A DNA stretch of 64,000 nucleotides from Mesostigma viride (GCA_009746045.1 RPFO01001075.1:219501-283500), one strand, 5' to 3'; positions 21,501 to 34,932 are shown, counted from the first letter of the stretch. Numbers and translations are program-made. Notes: generated by a model from the letters alone, not told the origin.

Positions 21501-24500
21501 TGGAAAAGCATGCCTGCCAGGAGCGCTTTCCTAATAGTAGATGCGTCTCGTACAGATGAGGTGGACGAGAGCAAGCGATCCTGTCATACGCGTGATGAGC
21601 GGTGGGTGCTGTGAGGGCGAGGGATGGAGCGAATGCGGTCGCCGCTCACACAATGAGGCGTGCCAATGTGTGCGCAACAGAGAAATTACCCAGAGGTAGG
21701 GTGGAAGTCCCGATGGAAAGTCCCGATCGGAAGACCTGATGGAAAGTCCCAAAGAAAAGTCCCGACGGAAAGTCCCGATGGAAAGTCCCGAAGAAAAGTC
21801 ACGACGGAAAGTCCCGATGGAAAGTCCCAATGGAAAGTCCCAATGGAAAGTCCCAATGGAAAGTCCCGATAGCAGCAAGCCAATGCGGACAAACGACGAA
21901 TCACTCCGAAACACTCCGGGTGGAAAGTCCCTATCGTGCCAACTACATTCAATGATAACACAGAAGCCCGATCATAGCAGGGCGTTCCCTGAGTAGTCGT
22001 GAAGTCATAGTACTACAGGGTACATCTTGTAGCCAGGGTAACTCCCAGCAGCAAGCCCTACCACCGGGACATGGTGGTATGCCCCAAGCCAGCAGGTACG
22101 TCCTATTCTACCAAACCCTCCGACCGTCTTCGCGTCGTCTACCACCGCATCCGCCACGGGCCGCCGCCACACGTACGTTCCCTGCATTGTTCTGGTGGTT
22201 GACGAAGCGGTGGATGGGGGGGCGCGTGCGGTAGTCGGTCCATCGGAGCACCAGCTTGGCGACGCGCCGCTGGTTGTTCTGGCAGATGCAGACACCAAAG
22301 GGGATGAAACCGAGCGCCGTGATGGGCAAGCAGGGAACCGATCAACGCACTTGGCAGGACCGAAGTTGGGCGTGAGAAATGAGAGGAAAGAGACCAGTTG
22401 ACTACCTGGTACAGGGTAATACAGCAGAAGCCACACCCACTTGACGCGAGGGGAGTGAAGGGATGCCAAAGGCGGTCGAGGCATAACGCAGTGTGGCGAT
22501 CAAACAAACCCAGGGTTAGGCAGGGATATTTAGATCAAGGATAGATAGAGTCCTGGGCCCACAGTTATAATCCTACCTGCTGCCACAGAGAAGCGAAATT
22601 GGTAGACAAGCCTGTGATGATAAGGGGGCTACTCAGAGAATCTGCCAGGGACAAGGGCACAGGTAGGCCGATGGAACCATTAGAAGTAAGCACACAACCA
22701 AGCGCGTGCACAACCAAGGGGAATTTCCCACGCCCTGCATGATCCTCGCAACATGCACCCGCCCTTCCCCCCCTCCTTCCCCCCCCTCCCCTTCCCCGCA
22801 CCTGAAGACCCCCCCGCCCCCTTCCCTCCCCCCCCTCCCTCCTCCCCCACCCCCACCCACCTGGGCCGCCACGGTGAGCACGGAATTGCCTGACGCATCG
22901 CATACGTACGGCGACAGGCCGCGCCGGAAGAGGTCTTCTATGTGCTGATCCAACAGGGGGTGGGGTGGCGACAAGTTGGGAGCACATCGCGCGATGCGGC
23001 ATGGAAAACAGGGACGGTGGTCAGGCCCCGCCATGCACCCGTCAGGGCAACGGATTGCTCCGGAAATGCGCCATGTCAGCTTCAGCGTCAGGTCCACGTG
23101 TCACCACTCAAGGAGCAAACACAGACAGATGTCGTGGCACGCCCACTTGGCCCGCCACGCACGTACAGATACAGAGACAGGGATGCGAGAGGATGCATCG
23201 ACTACGTAAGAGGATGGCGCGAGGATGTGGGTAATGTCCTTCTGTATCCCTCCAGCCTGAACGGCGCTGTTGTCCCTGAGGGAAGGCAGGCAGCGCGTGT
23301 GCTGCTACCATAAGCCACCCATTCAACTAATGCCTAGCGATGGCCTGATCATTCTTAACGCAAGCATACAGATATGAATGGAACAATCATCTAGGGCGTT
23401 CCTCAGATATGCGCAAACACATACAACCCTAGGGCTACCAGAAGGGATGATTGTTATCATCGAACAAGGAATCAAACAGGGCGATGCTGCCACTTGCCCA
23501 AAGTACAGCGACGTAACCATGTCGCACGCTGTTCGTAGAGGATGTTCCCATAAGAAGCTGCCCACGCGAACCAGAGGATGCAGTTTCCAAGAGACGGACC
23601 AGCACCCCGAAACCGAATCAGGTGAAATTGCTGGCACCGCCCCCTCTCCCCCCCCCCGCCGCTCACCTTGGCGTGGCCATGCCGCGCCTTGCTGAATACA
23701 GTGATCAGGTCCCGCGCGGTCACTGTAGGCCCCTCTGGAAGCGGCGTGCTAACCCCCTCCGCCGGCACCCACCCGCTCTTGCCCGGACTACCCTCCGAGT
23801 ACCCCCCATCCACTGAGCCGGGCCCTGTGCCGGGCGCGCTGTCCGAATGGGAGCGGTCCGTCTCTGACAGCGACAGCACAGAGGCCGTGCACGAGGCGTT
23901 TACCGCAGCGTCCGACAGGTGGGAGAGCGACGCGGCAGAGGTGGGGGAGGACCAGCCGGGGGGCAACTGCTGGTAGTAACCATCCGCCTGCGCTGGCTCA
24001 TGAGCAGGGAGTAACCAGGGCGGGGGCGGGTCGGGGCCCCTCCTGGGCGCCATCGGCGGCTGGATTTCATCATTGCCGCTGATGGCCTCCCGTCGACCAC
24101 TTGGGCCAGGGGAGGGCGCGTGACGGCTGCTAGGGTCTGCACTCGTGGCCACGTGCGGAGGCGCTGCCTTCGTCGGCCTCATCCCAACGCCAGAAGTATC
24201 ACCCTCCCAGATGTCAGCACTGCCATTGGCGCCCAGATCCTCCGCGCCTGCGTCCCTGGCCCTGTGGTGGAAGGGTCCCTGGGCGTTCTCCGGCACCCCC
24301 CCGGCCTCTGGCCCTCTCTCCTCCTCGTCTAGCGTGGCGGGTGCCAGCCGCGCGGTGGACCGCAGCTTGAACGTGCTGTGGTGGCAGGTGATAGCAGTGG
24401 CAGGTGGCAGACCCATAGATAGAGGAGTCAGGGGGGGCACACGAGCGCTGGCAAGTACGGATATGAGGCAAGTGTGTTGATGCGGTGCATGGATGAGGCA

Positions 24501-27500
24501 AGTGCGTGGATGCGGGGTGACGGGGGCAGGGTGATCAGAACGGTTTCCATGGCACAGGCGACACATCCCAGAGAAAGTGCTTGCACATAGCACTGATACG
24601 CACATGCCACACACAGCGTTGAGACATCCACAGCCGCCGCATCACCATCGCCCACAAACCCATGCCCCTCTAGTTGTCCCCCACCCCCCGCTCACGTCGC
24701 CTTGACCAGCGCCGCGATGACCTTGGCACCCGCCGCGCTGGTCCCCTTGCGCCCGCCTGTGGCCCCCTTTGCTGACTCGCTGGCGGTGCCCGCCTTGCTT
24801 GCCGCCATCCGCTGGCTGCCGATCGACATGGGGAGGGGCACATCGTCCTCCGTGCTGCTGCGCCGGCTGCGCTGCCCGGTGGCCTCTTGCGCCCCCATGG
24901 GCGCGCGAGGGCTGATGCTGCGGCCCACGTGTGCCTCGCTGCTGTCATCCGTGCCACGCCGCGCGGTGAGGTGCGTCGACGCCTCAAAGAGTGGGTTGTC
25001 TTGCCCTGCCTGGTGGCGCGGGCGCGGCCGAGGGGGAGGGAGGGGACAGGCATGTGAGGGGGAGGGGGAGGGGCATGTGTCAGACACCGGGTCAGCGGCG
25101 GTGACTCACCACACGACACATCAAATTACACACTTCATGACACATCACATTACACATCACATTACACATCACATTACACACTACATGACACATCATACGA
25201 TCAAATTGCGACAAACCACCGGCCCGTGACCAATCAGGCAGGTAGGTGAAGCATGCACAAGCAAGACACGCAAGCGTGAGAAGAGGAGCCCCCAGGACCG
25301 GGAGGGCATCCGGCACCTGACAGGCCTGAGCTGGACAGCCCATCAGGTCGCCTCAACTTGCCAACAAACAATTGGCTTGTTGTGCCACATTCCTGCCGAC
25401 TGTCACCGTCACATCGTGCCTAGCTCGCAACGGTTCTTACCCGTGCTCCCTGGCTGATCCGGCACGCCCGGTTGGTGGGTCCCACTCGTCCTCGACCCCG
25501 TGTCTCAGCAAAACGTGTCGACACTATAGACGTGGCTCAGCAAACAGGCGTCACTTGACATGGGTCACTAAAGGGTAGCAAGGATCCACAGGGCCATGGC
25601 CGATGGGCGCACTACTCTCTTCTGCGTGGGCGGACCCCTCTCTTCCATGCAGTCGTGCATGTTGGGTGTGCGATTCATGCGCTAAAGTAGCCAGTCATCT
25701 GTATTAAACACTGGTTGACTACTTACACGATTGACCGCCGCATGCAGCGCGCTGCTGGTAGCGATGAGGCAGCCCGCCCGGTTGCCTCGCGAAGGCTCGC
25801 CTGTTCGGGCTCACCTGTTCGCGCTCAACCGTCCACGCTCACCTGTACCTGTGAGGATGAGAGCTCACCACCCACGGGCTGCTCACCTGGCACAGCTGTT
25901 GCAGGCCCATGACCCAGGCCTCCAGGTCGTCGTACGATCCCGCCTGCGAGCGCACGATGCAAGCATGCACAGAGCGTGAGGAACCGAGGTCAAGACCAAG
26001 GATATGTGGGGCCCATCGGACGCAGCCGTCATCCGTTGTGACTACGCATACCGAAAGGTCATGCCTAAAAAATTAAAAGTAAAGTAAACAAAGGTCATGC
26101 AAGCGCCACCCAGCATCCGGCCTCTATGCCCCAGAGGTAGTGCCCCACATACACACCCACCGGCATATCCACGATGCCATGCCACCATGCAAACACCACC
26201 ACAACTCTCAATTAAAGGCCAGTAGTGCCCGACTCAACTGTTTCTAAAAATGCTATGCGCTTCTGGGGACCAGAGGATGAAGAAGGAGGAAGCAGGATGA
26301 AGTAGGATGAAAATAGTACAGATGAGTGTATCATCGCGTCAACTTTTCCCTTCCCCTTGCCCCTTGTGAGACACTCCAACCCATGTGTGAGAAGGTGCAG
26401 TGTGGGCGTTCCAAGAGATTGTGGGTGAAAACAGCCACTCCCCTGAGCTGGCAGGGGTGTGACAGTGCTCGCTGCCACCACAGCCACCCAGGGGGCTCCA
26501 GGGCAGCCGGTGCACCCACCTCCAGCGTCAGCGTGCGTGAGCGGGGCTTGACCACCACCAGGCTGAAGCAGCGCGAGTCGTCCACCACGCCGCGGTGGCC
26601 CTGCGCGCCGCGGGAGACCTGCCGGAGGTGGAGCGTGGGGGCATGGGGGCATGGGGGCATGATGGCATGGGGGCATGGGGGCATGGGGGCATGGGGGCGT
26701 GGGGGCATGAGGGCATGGGGGCATGTTGGGCACTTGGCCGTGCTACTGCATGCGTTTGAGTGTGTAGGCACGTGGGCGTGCAGCACTGCCAAGTACGGGA
26801 AGGCGGTGCACGTTGCATGGGACCAGATGCCTCGCCCAAAGGGAGCACGCCACGTGGGGTCTGCACATGGAGCACGCCACGTGGGGTCTGCACATGGAGC
26901 ACGCCACGTGGGGTCTGCACATGGAGCACGCCACGTGGGGTCTGCACATGGAGCGCGGTGCAAGGGGCTGGGGGAACCCACCAGATGTCTCCGTACGGTG
27001 ACCCCATGACTATACCCCAGAAGCTGGCCCATCACTGGTCGTGGCCGCCTCTTGTGTCAAAGACCCGACATCACATCGAGCCATGTCGAGTTGGCAGCCG
27101 TCCCAGCGCCCCAACGCACCTACCTCGCAACAAACACGCCGTACCTTGCAGCAGCGCACGTCTCCTGAGGTCTCTCCTCCCACAAAAGACCCATACACGC
27201 ACGCACGTCTGCGCATCCATGCCCCTGGCCTTTGTTTGAGAAGGTGCACTGGCAGACGTCACCTAGTTTTGTTCCAATCATCCAAACCATCCCAAACTAT
27301 CCACATGCCTGGACCCCGCATGACTCCCGCGTCAGGGCAGGGGATGCGGGCCCCTGCCAGGGTGCTGACGATGGGGTGGATGACACGCCATACTGCACAT
27401 CATGTGCTGCAAAATATATCTCCCACAGCTAGCCCACACACATGGCGGCGGGCGGTGGCACCCTGTGACGCTGGCCCTACAAAAATAGCCACGCTGCCAC

Positions 27501-30274
27501 CTGGCAACCACCATCTGCTACCTGGCAACCACCATCTGCCACCTGCCACCCACCATCTGCCACCCACCATCTGCCACCTGGCACCCACCATGGACACGCA
27601 GCGCAGGTTGACGTGACCAATGCGCTTGCCCCCAGCACCCGGGTCCACCGGTGCGTGGCCTGCACGGTGCGGCCCCTCTGCATGCTCCGCCTCCATCCAT
27701 TCAATCGTGCACAGGTCCAGCGTGACACGGAAGAAGTAGCGCTTGGGCTGGGGGGTGGAGGCATGCATGTTGGGGGGGGGGGGGGGGGAGGTTCCCGTCA
27801 GTGGGCACAGGCGCGTGGCGCGATGTAGATCAAAGGGAGGCGAAACGTTGAGGGGTCTTTGCTTGCCAGATCTACCGAAAAAAAAAAAAAAACGCACTTG
27901 ATGTGAGCAGGGGCCTGAGATCACTAGGGCTGCCCCGGCTGCACCCAGGTACCCACCTGCCTGACGTAGCCAACACACAAGCACACAGAGGCATCACCTC
28001 CCTCCCCCCAAGCCCACCATCGCTGCACCCGCGGCTCACCTTGCCGATGGCGTTCGAAGTGTACTTGGTCATCCACGCGCCCCTCATCAGGTACTCGTGA
28101 AGCGTACGGCGTTGAGCCTCCCATGCGCCCCCCTCGCCCCCACGTGTGTCTCGGGGTGAGAATGGGGACTGGGGTGGTGATGATGGGGGTGGTGGCGGCG
28201 GCCAGGCGGGCACCAGGTGGCCATCCGACTCACCCTGGTGCCTGGTGGGGCCATCCAGGAGTAACTCCCTCGCCGATTGCCGACCACAACTGGCCATGAG
28301 CACGGCAGAATGATCGTCTGTGGCATGCTGCCGTGCTGCCGCATCACCCGTCCCTGCTTCCACAGCCCTCATCGGCTGCAGATGGGGCACCCTGCCAGCG
28401 TCCCTGGTGTATTCAACAGTGCCATCCTCAGGGATTCTGGTGGCCAACCCCTCCTCCGTCCCCCCCCCTTGCCCGCCGTTCGGGGCATCAAACTGCAGCG
28501 GCATGGAGCGGTGCTTGAAGCTTGTGGACACCCAGGAGACCCCCCACACGCTGTTGGCATGTGCGAGCGGCCGCCCACCACCCCCAACCTGGCCTGCCAC
28601 GGCTGCTGAGTCCAACGCCGCTGCCTTGTTCCCAGGGTGCACTTGTGACTCCCCCGCATGCGCCACCCCCAGGCCACCCCATGCAATGTGATAGGGGCGC
28701 CGCCCAGCTTCCCCCCCGCCGTTCACAGGATCGCCAGAGTCTCCCCCAAAGCGCTCGACCTCATCATGGCTGGTGCAGTCGCTGATATCAGCGGCGTCAT
28801 CAACCCCCAAAAGACTGCCCTCATCGCTGCTCCCTGACGCGCTGTGCCCCCGCTGGCTGCTGGCAGACCACCCTCCCACGATACTCTTGCGGTGCATGCG
28901 CCACTGCTGCCACAGCTGAGCCGAGGGACCGCGGCTTCCCCCGCCACAGCCACCTGCGATTTCTGGCCGGTCAGGACCAGACGCATCGGCCCCCGGGTCC
29001 CTACCGCCCGTCACTAGCGCTGATATCGGCTCTGGCAGCTGGGACAAGCGTGGCAGGCGGGAGAGGGTCAACTTGGATAGGGGCCCGCGCGAGCCGGCGC
29101 CACCGCCCGCACCACCAGGGGCACCTTCCCCCTGTGCCTCCCCCTCGCCGTCGTTGCTGAAGATGCTGGTGCGCCCCACATCCAGCACGAGCACACGTTC
29201 GCGCCCATGGGCATGGCCACCACGCCGCGCGCTGCGGGGCAAGCTGGCCGCCTCGTCATCGCCCCCGTCCCCCCCATCGTTGCCAAAGTAGGCGTGTTCT
29301 ACCGGGAAGTTGAAGGGGGCCACAGGCACATCACTCGCCGGCACACCGAAAATAGGGTCCGACGCACTGGCTTCCCCCTCCCAGGGCGCTCCCTGGCAGT
29401 TGCCGCCATGCTCCGCCCCCTGTGCCCGGTGGCCCGACGAATCAGGTGTCCCCTTGCCCGGCCCGTGGGCATGGGTAGGGGCCTGACGGTGCCCCGGCTG
29501 GAGGCCGCCCGGTGCATCCCTGTGGTAACGCAGCACGTCCCCTGGTGCCCATGTGCGGTTGCCCCACGGGGCGCTGCTGGCCCCGGCTGATGTGATCGCG
29601 GCATGGTTGGCAGCATGGTGGGTAGCATGGTTGCGTGCGCCAGTCACCGCAGAGGGGGCGCCCGTGCGAAGGCCATGGTCTAGCGGCAACAAGCCGTCCG
29701 CCGCATCCAGCGGAGCCCCATGGCTGGCCGGCCTGGCTGCCCGGGGCGAGCTCTCCACCAAATCCTCCATATCTAATACTTGCAGCCCCCCCCCGTCGCT
29801 GCCAGCTGCCCCCCACGGCTCCACGAGGGGGGCACCACCCCAGAAAGCGACACACACAGAGGCCTCCTCTGCCGGCACATCCACCGCTTGCCCACCAAAC
29901 GCCGCCTCCATCGCGGCCTGGGGTTGGGCCCATCGCGGGCTCTTGGACACCGGAAGCGTGGCATGGGATGAGGTTGACTCGGCACCCTCCAGCTGGGGGG
30001 GATTCCCATGCTCCCGCGGTTCGCCCAGGGGCTTGTCTGGGCTGGCGTCTAGCACTGCGTCACGTCGGGGGGGCGCTAGCTTAGGGTCTAGGACCGCATG
30101 ACGCCGTGGAGGTGCGATGCGTGGCACGCCGTTCGCCCCCTCCCGGACGCCCCTTAGCGCGCCATGATCTGTCAAGCGAGATTGGATGGCTTTTCGTGCC
30201 CGTCGAAGAGAACTGGCCGCACTTGCGGGCGTCATCTCGTATGGGAGCCCTGCGCCTGATCCATCAAAACCCAT
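18501..30274 (-). CDS. PH-like domain and ankyrin-repeat protein, eleven exons
   Basis: Exons on the minus strand: 30274-28040, 27747-27589, 26618-26520, 25943-25887, 25009-24696, 24375-23667, 22944-22861, 22278-22177, 21252-21196, 19355-19242 and probably 18686-18501. All are GT-AG and phase-continuous, about 1371 residues. I start at the ATG at 30274. The frame is open further up to a TAG at about 30410 but has no ATG. Residues 1-720 are disordered, rich in Gly, Ala, Ser and His. About 720-850 read as a PH-like fold: GAWMTKYTSN, KRYFFRVTLDLCTIEW, RCFSLVVV, then a closing helix DDLEAWVMGLQQL. About 850-1175 are low complexity. About 1175-1290 are ankyrin repeats: DASGNSVLTVAAQ, NNQRRVAKLVLR, HRFVNHQNNAGNTALHY, HGADDSILNYQG. 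The last exon is Gln/Pro-rich and ends at a TAA. A lipid- or protein-binding scaffold is inferred. No enzyme motif is seen. Confidence 0.85.
19692..20078. repeat. 18-bp minisatellite, about 21 units, in intron 9
   Basis: Unit CATAGTAACGCAGCGGAC with two point variants: CAGCAG at units 3 and 15, CGGCGG at units 6 and 13. Open in frame on both strands, but it lies between exons 9 and 10 of the minus-strand gene. Confidence 0.93.
21700..21930. repeat. Degenerate 13-15-bp GGAAAGTCCC repeat in intron 8
   Basis: About 13 copies of GGAAAGTCCC separated by GAT, GACG, AAGAA or CAAT. Confidence 0.85.
25118..25198. repeat. 10-bp ACATCACATT-type repeat in intron 4
   Basis: Repeats of ACACATCACATT with a TGACACATCA variant. 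Confidence 0.8.
26636..26728. repeat. 8-bp (GGGGGCAT)n in intron 2 near the acceptor
   Basis: About 11 units. On the transcribed minus strand it reads ATGCCCCC and ends about 18 bases before the acceptor of the exon starting at 26618. Confidence 0.88.
26844..26955. repeat. 22-bp minisatellite in intron 2
   Basis: Five units of a 22-bp word containing GCACGCCACGTGGGGTCTGC followed by ACATGGA. Confidence 0.92.
27483..27598. repeat. CCACCATCTGCCACCTGGCA repeat at the start of intron 2
   Basis: About seven units of 10-20 bp, overlapping the donor of exon 2 (GT at 27588-27587). The repeat therefore includes the splice donor context ATGGTGGGTGCC. Confidence 0.85.
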
Positions 30275-31292
30275 TCTATCCACCCGGTGGTGCGCGTGAG
30301 CCGACTCTCCGTTGATCACACCTCGGGCATCGCGACAGGGTCGAAATAAAGGGCCTCCAGCCTGAGCCTGCGCCAACTTGGACCAGCCGAGGACATCAAG
30401 CTTGAAAAGCGGCCGCTATCCAGGGATGCATACATATAAAGCCATAATATGCAAGTCCTCCCCTGTGCCGGGGATCGTGAATCAATAAGCCGTCGCGGGT
30501 GCAGAAAAGTGCATTACGACAGTGGATGCACTTATACCAGGATTAACCAATTTCCATGATCCATTTTGCTAAGCCGTATACGTAAAGAAGACAGAATCTT
30601 TTGGCGCATAGATAGACTACGCCTTTCAAACTCAGCATCCGCTTGTCTGCAGCATGACGACAGTAGTTACATGTATAGCGAGCTAATACATGGCTCCTTG
30701 CCTGCTTGCCATGCATGACCCAGCTGCGCGGTCGCGATCGGCCTACAGCCTGCAGGTACAACGTCGTTTCTTTCGCTTACGACTACCCGATGCTCTGTTG
30801 GCCAGTTTCCGTCCCTCGGACGGGGAAATTCCATTGCTATGGTGCATTTCTTCTTCTACGAGAAAAATAAAATGCACCGTACGTACCTGGATCACTGCAC
30901 TGCCTTGCTCGCGGCTCTTCACACCTCGCTGGTTATCACGCCGTGTGACCACCGTGGCGTATGATTCGTTATTTAGCTCGCTTTCGTTTTGTCCGATCAC
31001 CGCCTTGCAACGGTCTGCAATCTGCGCATGCCCATGAGCTGAGCAGAGTCTGACCTGCTTGCTAGGACGCACCAAGCAGCGTTCAGCGCGGGGGTGTCTG
31101 ATGATGCAACAGTCCACGGAACAGTACCCTACTGTAGTAGTAGTTGTTGTTGTTGTGTCCCACGCCGCCCAGGGGCAGCAGAGAAGTCCACGGAACAGTA
31201 CCCTAGTTCCATCCGATATACTACTTACCGGCCCTCTGCCACTACAGACTCGGCTGCCCATGTGCGGCGTGGGATTTTCGGGGTAATGGGTA
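30275..31292. other. Upstream region of the PH/ankyrin gene, no further gene seen
   Basis: It holds the presumed promoter and 5' UTR of the minus-strand gene. No TATA box convinces. A 20-base word, AGTCCACGGAACAGTACCCT, occurs at 31111-31130 and 31185-31204. Confidence 0.5.
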
Positions 31293-31301
31293 TATTTTTT
31301 A

Positions 31302-34300
31302 GAGCTTTTGACAGATCTGAAAAGTTAGGGCCCGAAAAATACAGATGGCTAGGCGTATATGCAGATCTGTTTTTTTATTCCAGATCTGTACGTAAACTCC
31401 GACGTAATGCCCTTACGTCTTCGAGACTCGTCCCGGGCCATGCATGCGGGCGGTGCGGCACAAATACCTGAAAATTAGCCAAAATTAGTCAGCCATGGTT
31501 TTAAAAGTAAGCTAATGGAATTTTAAGGCATGGTAAAACCAGTCCTGAAAAGCTAGCAGCCCAGTTTTATCGCGTGTAGATTGTTTGCTTTCTCGACATT
31601 TTGTTCGGACGCGAGTGCATTATCACGGGAAGCATTACGATTGGTAGGCAACGATGTCGACGTACGTGAAGCCTCTGCTCTATGACGGGAAGGCATCTGG
31701 CGTTGCTGCAACTGGAATCAGGCCAGTGCCATGTTCGGCACCGTGCACGCGGAAATAAGGCGCCGTCACGTTAGATAGCACTGCTGAGGACGAGCTGCGC
31801 CTGCCTGCCCATAGTTACCGAGTTTTTCTCGCATCGCACTGCATTATTGCTGGCCAGACTTTGCTGCCTTTATGCCCGACAGATTGGTTCACGAACCGTT
31901 TTAATTTGCTGCGTGCGTGGCTCCTGCCCTTCCATGGCAATGTTTGCAATTTCGCACGTTTTCGTTGTGATTGTTGGCACATACTACATAGCCATGCACA
32001 TGACATACTGCATGAAGGTCGCAAAGTTAGGTATAGTTTCTGCTTGTAAATCCTGACGTTATTGCTTCACACACGCTTCCTTGCAATGAAGGCCCTGGCC
32101 GAAGCTCGTTGCTTGCCAAAGCCTTCCTGTGTTGAACAGCGGTTCTCAGTGGGCACATGAAAGAGACGTTGCCAGGCATTGTAAGATTTCCAACCACACG
32201 CTTGTCCTGTAACCATGCAATTCATTCCATTTGCGTTATGAAGCTGGCAGCTTGTGAGCCTGCAACCATTAATTGCAGTTTGGCACATGTTACAACAAGT
32301 AGGCTCCTTGAATTTAGGCTGCTTTCTCGCTTATTTTTGCTGATGCTACAGGCAACTTTGGACTTTACACGAACTTGAGTCCCACCCGCATCCAGCCCCC
32401 CCAATCATCCATCCACTCCGTCCCTACCCACCCAATTATACCACCGTCTTCCCGCCCACTCTTGAACTAATCAGCCCAACCCCCCAGCCCAAGACACAGG
32501 CAAATGCCCATGTAGCCACCCATGTGCGCGTGCAAAGAGACACTCAACTAGCTAGGCTGCATATACGTGCCATGGGGGCATAACAGGTGCATGGGCGCAG
32601 GTGCACATGCAGGCCCGCAGGCATGCACACAAGCAGGCAGACAGGCTGACAGATGGGTGGGCAGTAGGCGGGTGGCAGACATGCAGGCGGGCAGGCGGGA
32701 GGATGGGCAGAACGTTGGGTGGACAGGCGAGTAAGAAGGTCGTTGGGTCCAAGCAACCAGTTTATTGGTGATGGATTAATGTATGTGGCGCATGTGTGCA
32801 AGTCTGCCTGTGTTTGTGTGGGATTGTATGCATGTGCACGTGTGCTCGTGGGTGTGTGCACATTTGTGTGCATGTGTGTTCTGACGACGATGTGTGTGTT
32901 AGTGTGTGCGCATGTGTTAGCGTGCATGTGCGCACGTGGGTGTGTGCATGTGTGCATGTGTGCGTGTGTGCGTGTGTGCATGTGTGCATGTGTGCATGTG
33001 TGCGTGTGTGCGTGTGTGCGTGTGTGCGTGTGTGCCTGTGTGCGTGTGTGCGTGTGTGCGTGTGTGCGTGTGTGCGTGTGTGCGTGTGTGCGTGTGTGCG
33101 TGTGTGCGTGTGTGCGTGTGTGCGTGTGTGCGTGTGTGCGTGTGTGCGTGTGTGCGTGTGTGCGTGTGTGCGTGTGTGCGTGTGTGCGTGTGTGCGTGTG
33201 TGCGTGTGTGCGTGTGTGCGTGTGTGCGTGTGTGCGTGTGTGCGTGTGTGCGTGTGTGCGTGTGTGCGTGTGTGCGTGTGTGCGTGTGTGCGTGTGTGCG
33301 TGTGTGCGTGTGTGCGTGTGTGCGTGTGTGCGTGTGTGCGTGTGTGCGTGTGTGCGTGTGTGCGTGTGTGCGTGTGTGCGTGTGTGCGTGTGTGCGTGTG
33401 TGCGTGTGTGCGTGTGTGCGTGTGTGCGTGTGTGCGTGTGTGCGTGTGTGCGTGTGTGCGTGTGTGCGTGTGTGCGTGTGTGCGTGTGTGCGTGTGTGCG
33501 TGTGTGCATGTGTGCATGTGTGCATGTGTGCGTGTGTGCATGTGTGTATGTGTGCATGTGTGTATGCGTGCGTGTGTGCATGTGTGTGTGTGTGTGCGTG
33601 TGTGCATGCGTGCATGTGTGCATGTGTGCATGTGTGCATGTGTGCATGTGTGTATGTGTGTGCGTGTGTGCATGTGTGTGTGAACATTTGTGTGCATGTG
33701 CAGTATGTGGGCGTGTGTGTGTGAACATTTGTGTGCATGTGCAGTATGTGGGCGTGTGTGTGTGTGCATGTGTGTGTGCTGGGGGGTAGGATGGATAGGG
33801 AAAACAAAGAGTGAAAAATGCAAGGTGTGGGGGAGTTCAATGTTTCACCTCGCGGCAAAAGTCATTGTGCCTGCCGCGTGTATTGACAAGCAGCTGTGGG
33901 CACGGTTGCAGCAAGTGAGTACACGCCAAGGGCCTAGACGGTTCATGCACTAGCACACAGCCAATGGGACGAAACATCTGCACATATAACTTGGGTTCAT
34001 CAATTCTGCACATTACCGGCTTGGGTTCATCAACTGAATTCTGCACCTTACACTTGCATGGCTCATGGTTTCAATCGCTGCTCAATTGACAGAAAATGCA
34101 CAGGCCATCAACATTCAGATATGTTAATCCTGAAAAGTGACCTTCCACACCAGGAGAATGAAGGTCGATGCTGCTTTGACGCATGAGCCTAATCCACGTG
34201 CTCTCGGAGGTCTCCACCTCGGCAGGAGCACCTGCAGGCGTCGTGGCTCGCTTACCTCAAGCAATATGCGCATGCTGAAAGCTACCGGGGTCTATGCAGA

Positions 34301-34923
34301 GTTACATTATCGGCCCGGACAAAGCACATCTTTCTCGGCAACGAAGCTCTGAGCAGCGCTATATTGTCGTGGCCGGACTTCAATGTCGCCATTAAAATGT
34401 CAAAAGCTGTTTGATTCGTCCAAGGAAAATGCGTGCATGGTAGACAGATAATAAGATGCCCGGGCGTATAGACATGACAAGCAACTGCTTAGATGGCGCT
34501 CCTCGCGTTTTCCCTCGACTCAGTTCGTAATGGCGCCTAATCCAATGCAGCAAATGCACATGGGTGTGACCAGAATACAGAGCCTAGTGCACGCGGCATT
34601 ATTGTTTGGTCTGTCGCACAATTGCTGTTGTGTTTGCAATTATTCTGCTCGCTAAGATGCAGGATTAACTTCGTCTTGATTTCTTAATTACCCTCGTGTG
34701 CAGGTCATACGGCTGACATTCCTCTAGCTTTCGTACAGTAGCCATGGCTGAATTTTGCTTCCAGGTACTGAACAAGTGAACACGGCCTGCACCTCGACCG
34801 CCGAAGACGTAAAGGCATTACGTCGGAGTTTACGTACAGATCTGGAATAAAAAAACAGATCTGCATATACGCCTAGCCATCTGTATTTTTCGGGCCCTAA
34901 CTTTACAGATCTGTCAAAAGCCC
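31302..34923. mobile_element. Mutator-like non-autonomous DNA transposon, 3622 bp
   Basis: Inverted repeats 31302-31423 and 34802-34923 are 122 bp with three mismatches. Tips are GAGCTTTTGACAG (left) and GGGCTTTTGACAG (right, complement). Each repeat carries three AGATCT words. The 9-bp duplication TATTTTTTA is at 31293-31301 and 34924-34932. Long terminal repeats plus a 9-bp duplication are typical of Mutator-like elements. The flanks join into a tandem unit whose second copy at about 35035 is uninterrupted. No transposase is visible; the interior is mostly a TG-rich array. Confidence 0.85.
32930..33700. repeat. (TGTGTGCG)n array inside the Mutator-like element
   Basis: About 70 near-perfect 8-bp units between 33000 and 33505, flanked by TGTGTGCATG variants. 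A 56-bp sub-repeat (TGTGTGAACATTTGTGTGCA...) occurs twice at about 33680-33755. Alternating purine-pyrimidine sequence of this kind is a Z-DNA former. Confidence 0.95.
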
Positions 34924-34932
34924 TATTTTTTA

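Noticed and set aside
30275-30376. Start of the PH/ankyrin protein at 30376
   Set aside because: That codon is TTG. The first in-frame ATG is at 30274, with a stop upstream near 30410.
32544-33858. ORFs of up to 394 codons rich in Cys-Val or Thr-His
   Set aside because: Translations of the TGTGTGCG array in the Mutator-like element.
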